From positions 682,001 to 746,000 of the forward strand of contig NZ_REFH01000007.1 in NCBI RefSeq assembly GCF_003688495.1: DNA of 64,000 bases, given 5' to 3'. Both the position numbers and the translations under genes were made by a program. Below the pieces are notes generated by a model. The model searched no databases, had not been told where the DNA came from, and worked only from the letters and a program-made list of their open reading frames with translations. How positions within the stretch are numbered: the first letter of the stretch is position 1; every line of letters begins with the position of its first letter. This DNA is from Flavobacterium weaverense (GTDB lineage Bacteria; Bacteroidota; Bacteroidia; Flavobacteriales; Flavobacteriaceae). Positions 8,249-15,129 of this stretch are shown here, piece by piece.

Positions 8249-10462
8249 CTAGATACTTTTTATAATTTTAGTAGTTTTAGTAATGTTTTCAGATAAGTTT
8301 ATTAACCAAATAAGCTGCTCTATTACTAATTGTGCTTCCTGCATTTTTAATTGAAATGCCTCTTCGTCAGCGGGAAATCCTTTTTTTAACTCTTTTTCTT
8401 GAATCTTTTTTAAGGAAGTAAAATGCATTGCTAATTCTTCTTTTGGTGTGTTTTCTTCAAAACAACAATCATTTCCTTTTAGCAGGACAACTGAATTTTC
8501 TAAGTTTTTAACTACTGTATCAACAACCACATTAAAAGCTTCTGAAGCAGTGGTCGTGGCATTAGATTGCGTATAAGTTCCTAGTGATGCTAAGGAGGAA
8601 AGTAAAGAGTGATTAAGCACAGCAAGTTGATAAACTTGGGGTAACTGCTTTTGTTTCGATTTTGGTTCTTGTGACATTCGCTGGTAGGAGGACATTAGAT
8701 TTCCAACTTCTATGAATGCATTTTTTCGGGCTAAGCGATAAGATATTGGCACGATACCTTTTTTGTTATAAAATGCCGCTATTTCCTTTAAGTAATTTTG
8801 GTTGGCTCGAATGGATTTTTCTAAATGATTAGGAACATTCAAGAATTCCCATGACGGCCATAAAAAGTGATTCGCTAGGAAAGCCAAGATAGCACCAACA
8901 ACTGTGTCTAAAATTCGATACTGAACTAAGTCACTAATGTTTGGAGTTAAGATTCCATATATAAAAACGACATACATCGTTACAAAAGTTGCACTGACCT
9001 TGTAGTTAATTTGCGTAAATGTAAAACCCAGTAGAATACAGAGAATCGAGAAAATACTAATTGTAATATTGTCTTTAATAAAATATAGGATTCCAAATGC
9101 TATTAGTCCACCCAACACGGTACCAATGATTCTTTGAAATGAACGTTCTTTAGTCAAACCGTACGTAGGACGTAAAATCACGATTACCGTAAGCAGAATC
9201 CAATATACATTCTGGAATGGAAAGGAAATACCAATGAGAAAACCAATTATTAATGTAATCGTCAATCGTAAGGAATGTCGGAAAATATTTGATGAAAAAC
9301 TCAAATTCTGAGTTAATGTACTTAAAGGATAATATTGTGGTGTAAGGAACTTTTCTAAATCTTTTCCTATTCCTTTGAAATCCTCTGAGTTTGCTGGAAG
9401 CGTAAATGCTTTTTCTATGATTTTTATTTTCTCTACTTGCTTTTCAGCATAGTTAAGCATTGTAGTTAACATAAATACACCTTCTGAGGCTGCGATTTTA
9501 CCTAAATCAGTCTCATAATTATCTATTGTAGATTGTAGGGCATTCAAGTCTCTTAATAGATTATGTTTAGATACATAATTATTTCTTTTCTTGACACTTT
9601 TTGAAATTTTCTTGAGACTAGCAGCAAGATGATACGCTAAGCTTTGATAGGTGAATAAAACTTTTGGATGATTATCAAATTTACTATTCAGTTTGTCGTG
9701 GTCAAAAGCGGTAGATAAGGCAAGCTCTAAAATTTCAACTAACGAAATAAAGACCAAAAGCATTTTACGATTTTGATTTGAAGAAGCAGTATTATTCGAA
9801 CCATTAATAAGAACCTCCCTAATATTTTGATGTATTGAGTTCAGCTCAACTTGGAGATGAAGTTGCTTTTCTATAATTACTTTTTTATCACTATCTAAGG
9901 TCCATAAATCACCGCGCAGTTTCAAGTATTTAGCAGTTAATTTTATGCATTCTGCAATTTGCAGCTCGACATAACGGTTCGGTCTGATATAATAAAATAA
10001 TAGTGAGACAGTAAGATAAAACAAACCACCGGCCAGAATTAGGCCCGCGTGCTCTAAAATAGCCCAACCCGTATTCAAGCTGGAGAATGACAATGAAACC
10101 GTTACTAATCCTGAAAAGGAAATCATAGTACCGCGATGCCCGTAAACAGATATCATTGATAGCAGAAAAATAAGCAAAATTAAAAATGGATAAAAAACCC
10201 ATGAATAAGGATGAATCAAATTCACAACGAGATTAATTCCTGCAACTAAAAATGCCGTTACAAGAATTCCGTTTATTTTGTGTTTTAAACTACTTGGAAT
10301 ATCACTTGGATACGTAAAAAAAGCGCCAAGAGCCATAGTAAATCCCATGGCAAAATGTCCTAAAAAAGAAAATACTACAACCGGAATAACAGCTGCTATG
10401 GTCACTTTCATAGCATTCGTAAAATAAGTGCTGTCTATAAATTTTCTAATTTTATTAATCAT
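8249..10462 (-). CDS. FUSC family (YccS/YhfK-like) inner membrane protein
   Basis: This 737-residue protein has two blocks of five to six hydrophobic helices, near residues 15-170 and 390-520, separated and followed by soluble helical regions. That is the layout of the FUSC/YccS group. Members are proposed efflux pumps or transporters of aromatic acids, but no substrate can be read here. Segments such as RHSLRLTITLIIGFLIG and PTYGLTKERSFQRIIGTVLGG are characteristic. I start at ATG 10462 because a longer TTG-initiated frame (from 10480) would begin inside the -7 promoter element. It stands alone between mqo and def. Confidence 0.85.
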   Translation of the reverse strand: MINKIRKFIDSTYFTNAMKVTIAAVIPVVVFSFLGHFAMGFTMALGAFFTYPSDIPSSLKHKINGILVTAFLVAGINLVVNLIHPYSWVFYPFLILLIFLLSMISVYGHRGTMISFSGLVTVSLSFSSLNTGWAILEHAGLILAGGLFYLTVSLLFYYIRPNRYVELQIAECIKLTAKYLKLRGDLWTLDSDKKVIIEKQLHLQVELNSIHQNIREVLINGSNNTASSNQNRKMLLVFISLVEILELALSTAFDHDKLNSKFDNHPKVLFTYQSLAYHLAASLKKISKSVKKRNNYVSKHNLLRDLNALQSTIDNYETDLGKIAASEGVFMLTTMLNYAEKQVEKIKIIEKAFTLPANSEDFKGIGKDLEKFLTPQYYPLSTLTQNLSFSSNIFRHSLRLTITLIIGFLIGISFPFQNVYWILLTVIVILRPTYGLTKERSFQRIIGTVLGGLIAFGILYFIKDNITISIFSILCILLGFTFTQINYKVSATFVTMYVVFIYGILTPNISDLVQYRILDTVVGAILAFLANHFLWPSWEFLNVPNHLEKSIRANQNYLKEIAAFYNKKGIVPISYRLARKNAFIEVGNLMSSYQRMSQEPKSKQKQLPQVYQLAVLNHSLLSSLASLGTYTQSNATTTASEAFNVVVDTVVKNLENSVVLLKGNDCCFEENTPKEELAMHFTSLKKIQEKELKKGFPADEEAFQLKMQEAQLVIEQLIWLINLSENITKTTKIIKSI

Positions 10463-10477
10463 AAGGTAGTATTGCAG

Positions 10478-10507
10478 CAAAGGTAAGATTTGTAGGTATT
10501 ATTCAAA
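10478..10507 (-). promoter_or_regulatory. Promoter of the FUSC gene
   Basis: On the minus strand TTTG (10507-10504) is followed after 18 bases by TACCTTTG (10485-10478). The predicted transcript would start near 10472, giving a leader of about 10 bases. This rules out the upstream TTG start codon at 10480. Confidence 0.6.
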
Positions 10508-10656
10508 GTATAAATGGCCAACTTTTGGTTAATATTGTTAATATTCAGTAATAATTAATAGATGATTATCCATTGTCTATTTTTTTACTATTTTTGCGAA
10601 CTGAAATAAAAAGAATGCAATTCTAATTATAGACGATAATAATTAATATAACTCGC

Positions 10657-11244
10657 ATGATTTTACCAATTATAGGATACGGTGATCCGATTTTAAGAAA
10701 AACTGGAGAGATTCTTACGCCAGAATATCCAAATTTGAAAGAAACGATTACTAATATGTACGACACAATGTACAACGCTTGTGGCGTTGGACTAGCTGCA
10801 CCTCAAATAGGAATGGCACTTCGTTTATTTGTTATCGATACCACTCCATTTAGTGATGATGAAGATTTAGACGATGCTTCGCAAAAGCAATTAGAAGGAT
10901 TTAAAAAGACTTTTATTAATGCAAAAATGATTAAAGAAGAAGGTGTTGAGTGGAGTTTCAATGAAGGTTGTCTTAGTATCCCTGATGTTAGGGAAGATGT
11001 TTATAGAAATCCTACTATCACTATCGAATATTGCGAAGAGGATTTTGTTATGAAAACGGAAGTTTTTGATGGTTTGATCGCTAGAGTTATTCAGCATGAA
11101 TACGATCATATTGAAGGAATTTTGTTTACTGATAAAATTTCCACATTAAAGAAAAGATTAATACAAAAGAAATTAAAAAATATATTAGAAGGTAAAACGT
11201 TTCAAGATTACCGAATGAAATTTTTTGGTAAAAAGGGAAGGTAA
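10657..11244 (+). CDS. def: Peptide deformylase
   Basis: Def removes the formyl group from the N-terminal methionine of new proteins, acting at the ribosome. All three signature motifs are present: GVGLAAPQIG (residues 43-52), EGCLSIP (103-109, metal ligand Cys105) and HEYDHIEG (147-154, ligands His147 and His151, catalytic Glu148). At 195 residues it is slightly longer than the E. coli enzyme because of an acidic insertion around residues 66-85 that is usual in Bacteroidota. DUF5606 and mazG follow on the same strand, a neighbourhood common in flavobacteria. Confidence 0.97.
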   Translation: MILPIIGYGDPILRKTGEILTPEYPNLKETITNMYDTMYNACGVGLAAPQIGMALRLFVIDTTPFSDDEDLDDASQKQLEGFKKTFINAKMIKEEGVEWSFNEGCLSIPDVREDVYRNPTITIEYCEEDFVMKTEVFDGLIARVIQHEYDHIEGILFTDKISTLKKRLIQKKLKNILEGKTFQDYRMKFFGKKGR

Positions 11245-11329
11245 GATAAGTTTACGTTTCAGTTGGTATGGTTCTTGGTCTTTAACGAAAAAATAATAAG
11301 TCAAATTCTTAATAATAATTACAAAAAAC

Positions 11330-11797
11330 ATGAATTTAGAAAAAATATTAGCGATTTCTGGGAAACCAGGTTTATATGTATTACAAGTACAAACTCGCAC
11401 AGGATTTGTTGCAGAATCATTAGTTGATGGAAAGAAAATCACCGTTAACTTAAAAAGTAATGTGAGCTTATTATCTGAGATTTCTATTTACACGTATGAA
11501 GGTGAAAAACCACTGTCTGAAATCATGCAAAAAATTGCTGATAAAGAGAATAAGCAACCTGCAATTTCTCACAAAGAGGATAACGCAACATTAACGTCTT
11601 ATTTTAAAGAGATTTTACCGGATTATGATGAGGAAAGAGTCTATCCTTCTGATATTAAAAAAGTTTTAAACTGGTACAATATGCTTCAAGCAAAAGGTCT
11701 TGTGGTAGATACAGTTCCAGCTGTTGCAGTTGAGGAAGAAGCAGCGGTCGTTGCAGATGCGGCTCCAGCTAAAAAAGAAAAAGTAGAGAAAGAATAA
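11330..11797 (+). CDS. DUF5606 domain-containing protein
   Basis: This 155-residue protein belongs to the Bacteroidota family DUF5606, recognised by the N-terminus MNLEKILAISGKPGLYVL, then RTGFVAESLVDGKKITV and LSEISIYTYEG. A second conserved segment, YDEERVYPSDIKKVLNWYN, precedes a low-complexity Ala/Val/Glu/Lys-rich tail. It has no signal peptide or membrane helix, so it is cytoplasmic. Its function is unknown. It lies between def and mazG and is followed directly by a strong terminator. Confidence 0.9.
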   Translation: MNLEKILAISGKPGLYVLQVQTRTGFVAESLVDGKKITVNLKSNVSLLSEISIYTYEGEKPLSEIMQKIADKENKQPAISHKEDNATLTSYFKEILPDYDEERVYPSDIKKVLNWYNMLQAKGLVVDTVPAVAVEEEAAVVADAAPAKKEKVEKE

Positions 11798-11818
11798 TTT
11801 TACTTTTAAATACAATTT

Positions 11819-11857
11819 AATCCTGTTCAGCTATTTTTTCTGAACAGGATTTTTTTA
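11819..11857 (+). terminator. Intrinsic terminator after the DUF5606 gene
   Basis: A perfect 12-bp stem (AATCCTGTTCAG and its complement) with a 9-base loop is followed by seven T. It separates the DUF5606 gene from mazG, which starts about 25 bases later, so mazG probably relies partly on its own promoter or on read-through. Confidence 0.85.
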
Positions 11858-11881
11858 TTTTTACTAAAAAATAGAATCCTA

Positions 11882-12664
11882 ATGAATTCAAGACAAAACC
11901 AGTTACAAGCTTTCGGAAGATTATTAGATATAATGGATGATTTGCGCGAAAAATGCCCTTGGGATATGAAGCAAACCATGCAAAGCTTACGTCATTTAAC
12001 TATTGAGGAAACCTATGAATTAGGTGATGCTATTCTAGATAATGATATGTCTGAGATCAAGAAAGAATTAGGTGATGTTTTATTGCACATTGTTTTTTAT
12101 TCGAAAATTGGAAGTGAAACTAATGATTTTGATATCGCTGATGTCTGTAATGAATTATGTGAAAAGCTAATACATCGTCATCCGCATATCTACAGTGATG
12201 TTGTTGTAAAAGATGAAGAAGAAGTAAAGCAAAACTGGGAAAAACTCAAACTAAAAGAAGGCAAAAAATCTGTTTTAGAAGGAGTGCCAAAAAGTTTGCC
12301 TGCATTAGTAAAAGCGAGCCGAATTCAAGATAAAGTAAAAGGTGTGGGATTTGATTGGGAGGAATCGCATCAAGTGTGGGATAAAGTGCAAGAAGAATTA
12401 GCCGAATTACAAGTTGAGGTCGAAGCTGGTGATCAAGATAAAATTGAAGACGAATTTGGGGATGTTTTATTTTCGATGATAAATTACGCTAGATTTCTAA
12501 AAGTAAATCCAGAAGATGCATTAGAACGTACCAATAAAAAATTCATAAAGCGTTTTCAGTATTTAGAAAGTAAAGCTGGAGAGCTAGGAAAACCACTGAT
12601 GGATATGACCTTAGCTGAAATGGATGTTTTTTGGGAAGAAGCGAAGCGGCTTCCTAAAAAATAG
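11882..12664 (+). CDS. mazG: Nucleoside triphosphate pyrophosphohydrolase MazG
   Basis: MazG hydrolyses NTPs and dNTPs to monophosphates, limiting nucleotide-pool damage and (p)ppGpp effects. The 260-residue protein has both tandem MazG domains. The first carries CPWDMKQTMQSLRHLTIEE with EETYELGDAI. The second carries EELAELQVEVEAGD and then DEFGDVLFS, the EExxE and ExxD metal-binding residues. The last eight residues (EAKRLPKK) come from a 69-bp unit duplicated at the 3' end. The older end (EAKKL then TAA) is still readable downstream at 12776-12793, so the C-terminus has been replaced without harm to the catalytic domain. Confidence 0.95.
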   Translation: MNSRQNQLQAFGRLLDIMDDLREKCPWDMKQTMQSLRHLTIEETYELGDAILDNDMSEIKKELGDVLLHIVFYSKIGSETNDFDIADVCNELCEKLIHRHPHIYSDVVVKDEEEVKQNWEKLKLKEGKKSVLEGVPKSLPALVKASRIQDKVKGVGFDWEESHQVWDKVQEELAELQVEVEAGDQDKIEDEFGDVLFSMINYARFLKVNPEDALERTNKKFIKRFQYLESKAGELGKPLMDMTLAEMDVFWEEAKRLPKK

Positions 12665-12785
12665 GATTTGAAAATCTTTGATTTTCAAATATTTCAATTT
12701 TGGGAAGAAGCGAAGCGGCTTCCTAAAAAATAGGATTTGAAAATCTTTGATTTTCAAATATTCCAATTTTGGGAAGAAGCGAAAA
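12633..12785 (+). repeat. 69-bp tandem repeat, two full copies plus a partial third, at the mazG 3' end
   Basis: The unit starting GGGAAGAAGCGAAGCGGCTT begins at 12633 and 12702 with exactly 69-bp spacing, and a partial third copy begins at 12771. The two full copies differ by one base (TTTCAA versus TTCCAA). Each contains a perfect 11-bp inverted repeat ATTTGAAAATC-TTT-GATTTTCAAAT (12666-12690 and 12735-12759) and a shorter GAAGC/GCTTC pair. The third copy diverges after GAAGCGAA into AAAGCTATAA, which reads as the original mazG stop. Confidence 0.95.
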
Positions 12786-12791
12786 AGCTAT

Positions 12792-12861
12792 AAGTGTTCA
12801 GTTCTTAGTGATCACTGAAAGGTGTTCACAAGATAATATTCAATAACAAGTATTCAGTTCT
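12792..12861 (+). repeat. Dispersed TTCAGT-type extragenic element, copy 1
   Basis: The segment contains AAGTGTTCAGTTCTTAGTG, TGATCACT and AAGTATTCAGTTCT. The last 14 bases recur exactly, in inverse orientation, at 47446-47459, and related TGTTCAG heptamers occur at 46250-46270. All three copies sit just 3' of a coding sequence, here mazG. Confidence 0.55.
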
Positions 12862-12894
12862 ATATTAATAGATTGTAGAATAGTAAATTAACCA

Positions 12895-14343
12895 ATGGCA
12901 GAAAACAAAACCGAGTTAAAGCGTTCTTTAGGATTAATAGATGCGACGAGTTTAGTCGCAGGTTCTATGATAGGTTCAGGGATCTTCATTGTTACTTCTG
13001 CCATGGCGAGAGATATTGGCTCTGCAGCTTGGCTCTTGGTAATATGGATTGTGACAGGATTAATAACTGTTGCAGCTGCATTAAGTTATGGAGAATTAGC
13101 TGGAATGATGCCTAATGCTGGTGGGCAATTTGTATATATTCAAAGAGCATACGGACGATTAATTTCGTTTCTATATGGCTGGACTGTTTTTACAGTGATT
13201 CAAACGGGAGTTATTGCAGCCATTGCAGTAACATTTGCTAATTATGCTGCAATATTTTTTCCAGTTTTAGATATAACGATTTTTACTGTTGGTGCAACGT
13301 TTGTTTTTTCGTACCAAAAAGTTTTAGCAATTTTTAGTATTGTTTTGTTGACATTTATTAATACCAAAGGGATTCAAAGCGGTAAAACCGTTCAATTGAT
13401 TCTCACTTCAGCAAAATTAATTGCACTTTTTGCATTAATTGTTCTAGGATTGTATGTGGGCTTGCAAACAAATATCCTGTCAGATAATTTTACAAATATG
13501 TGGGAGGCTAGTAAAACAGTTGCTAATCCTGATGGAACTATTACAGTTACTAAACTTGCTGGAATGGCACTTTTGGGAGCTGCAGGAGCAACCATTATCA
13601 ATTCCCTTTTCTCCAGTGATGCATGGAATAATGTTACATTTATTGCTGGCGAAATTAAAGAGCCGAAAAAGAATATTCCGCGAAGTTTATTTTTGGGAAC
13701 GTTGATTGTAACTGTCATCTACGTATTGGCAAATCTAGCGTATTTAGCTTTATTGCCGCTGCATGGAACTCCTGGAGTTACTGATGTAGCTAATAACGGA
13801 ATCATGTTTGCGAGCAACGATAGAGTAGGTGCTGCAGCTGCAAGTATGATTATGGGAAATATGAGCGTTTTTGTAATGGCAGCATTAATTATGGTATCCA
13901 CTTTTGGATGTAATAGCGGCTTAATTCTCTCTGGTGGAAGATTGTTTTTTGCAATGGCTAAAGATGGATTGTTTTTTAAACAAGCAACTGAACTTAATAA
14001 AAACCAAGTTCCTGCAAAGGCTTTATGGGTTCAATGTATTTGGGCTTGTGTATTATGTGTTTCTGGCAAATTTGGAGATTTACTTACGTATGCGACTTTT
14101 GCATCGCTACTGTTTTATATATTAACAATCATGGGTGTTTTTATCCTTCGAAAAAAAGAACCAGATGCTGATCGACCTTACAAAGCGTTTGGTTATCCAC
14201 TTGTTCCTGCCATCTACATTGTAATTACAACAGGTATCTGTTTAACTTTATTAATCTATGATACTTTCAATACGGGTTTAGGACTTTGTATTGTCGCTTT
14301 AGGAGTTCCAGTTTATTATTTGGTAATGAATAAAAAAGCCTAA
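12895..14343 (+). CDS. APC superfamily amino acid permease
   Basis: This 482-residue inner membrane protein has about 12 hydrophobic helices and the N-terminal APC signature GSMIGSGIFIVTS in helix 1. ALSYGELAGMMPNAGGQFVY follows in helices 2-3. It should import or exchange an amino acid by secondary transport. The layout resembles the LAT/AdiC-like bacterial branch, but substrate residues cannot be assigned by eye. It stands after mazG with its own upstream region and converges with the Crp/Fnr gene, the two stop codons being one base apart. Family call is firm, substrate unknown. Confidence 0.9.
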   Translation: MAENKTELKRSLGLIDATSLVAGSMIGSGIFIVTSAMARDIGSAAWLLVIWIVTGLITVAAALSYGELAGMMPNAGGQFVYIQRAYGRLISFLYGWTVFTVIQTGVIAAIAVTFANYAAIFFPVLDITIFTVGATFVFSYQKVLAIFSIVLLTFINTKGIQSGKTVQLILTSAKLIALFALIVLGLYVGLQTNILSDNFTNMWEASKTVANPDGTITVTKLAGMALLGAAGATIINSLFSSDAWNNVTFIAGEIKEPKKNIPRSLFLGTLIVTVIYVLANLAYLALLPLHGTPGVTDVANNGIMFASNDRVGAAAASMIMGNMSVFVMAALIMVSTFGCNSGLILSGGRLFFAMAKDGLFFKQATELNKNQVPAKALWVQCIWACVLCVSGKFGDLLTYATFASLLFYILTIMGVFILRKKEPDADRPYKAFGYPLVPAIYIVITTGICLTLLIYDTFNTGLGLCIVALGVPVYYLVMNKKA

Positions 14344-14344
14344 A

Positions 14345-15031
14345 TTAAACTGTTCGGCTAATTTTTTTCAGCTTACTAATATCTTTAAGGACTATTTTTT
14401 TACCTGATAATTCAATCAATTCTAATTTCTTGAAATCTGAAAGTAAACGAATACAGCTTTCAGTAGCTGTTCCTATCATGCTTGCTAATTCATCACGAGA
14501 AAGCTGAACTTTCAATGAATTATCTTCGTTTTTGCCAAAAGTATCGTGCAGATAAAGAAGTACTTCTGCTAATCTTTCTTTTACAGTTTTCTGAGCTAAA
14601 TTAACCATATGGTCATCGGCATCTCTTAAATCACCGCATATCGATTTCATAACATTCATAGAGAACTGATTGTTTTTATCGAAAAATCCCATTACTTCTG
14701 TCTTTGGAATAAAACAAACTTGCATGTCTTCTAAGGCAACTGCACTTAGGTTCACAGGCTCTTCACTAATCATTGAGCGTTGTCCTAATAGTTCGCCTTT
14801 TGTAACTAATTTGACAATGTGATCTTTACCATTTGCGCTGAGTTTTGTTAACTTGCAAATACCATCTTTTATGCAGTAAATTCCATTTACATTTTCTCCT
14901 TCTTCAAATATAACTTCCCCTTTTTTAATAATGTGAGAGGTTTTACAATCAGAAATTTTTAAAAGCTCGTCTTTTGTAAGTGCTTTTAGTGAGCTAAATT
15001 CTCTGACGATACATTGTTCACATTTACTCAT
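14345..15031 (-). CDS. Crp/Fnr family transcriptional regulator (probable oxygen-responsive regulator of cbb3 genes)
   Basis: This 228-residue protein has an N-terminal cyclic-nucleotide-binding-like domain (about 20-140) and a C-terminal winged helix. The recognition helix IGTATESCIRLLSDF aligns with that of FNR and keeps the Glu and Arg that contact the TGA core, with Ile in place of the FNR Ser. The N-terminus has C4-x2-C7 plus C29 and further cysteines, which could hold an Fe-S cluster, but the exact FNR four-Cys pattern is not evident. It is divergent from ccoI. A palindrome lies midway between the two starts, and the same palindrome precedes ccoS and hemN, so it most likely activates these genes at low oxygen. 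Confidence 0.88.
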   Translation of the reverse strand: MSKCEQCIVREFSSLKALTKDELLKISDCKTSHIIKKGEVIFEEGENVNGIYCIKDGICKLTKLSANGKDHIVKLVTKGELLGQRSMISEEPVNLSAVALEDMQVCFIPKTEVMGFFDKNNQFSMNVMKSICGDLRDADDHMVNLAQKTVKERLAEVLLYLHDTFGKNEDNSLKVQLSRDELASMIGTATESCIRLLSDFKKLELIELSGKKIVLKDISKLKKISRTV

Positions 15032-15073
15032 AATAGAAGATGGGTTTTTAACTTGACAAATTTAGACATTTAT

Positions 15074-15118
15074 ATGACAAATATCATTTTTTTAAGTGAA
15101 TCAATTTAGCAACCTTTG
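15074..15118 (+). promoter_or_regulatory. Fnr-type operator and -7 element upstream of ccoI
   Basis: ATGACAAATATCAT (15074-15087) is a 14-bp palindrome with half-sites ATGACA and ATGATA. It is 43 bases from the start codons of both the divergent regulator gene and ccoI. A -7-like element AACCTTTG (15111-15118) lies with its G 37.5 bases from the box centre. This places the box near -43, the position of a class II activator. Confidence 0.6.
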
Positions 15119-15129
15119 CCCTAGGTAAA

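Noticed and set aside
10463..10480. TTG start for the FUSC protein
   Set aside because: The TTG is part of the -7 promoter element TACCTTTG, so it would not be on the transcript.
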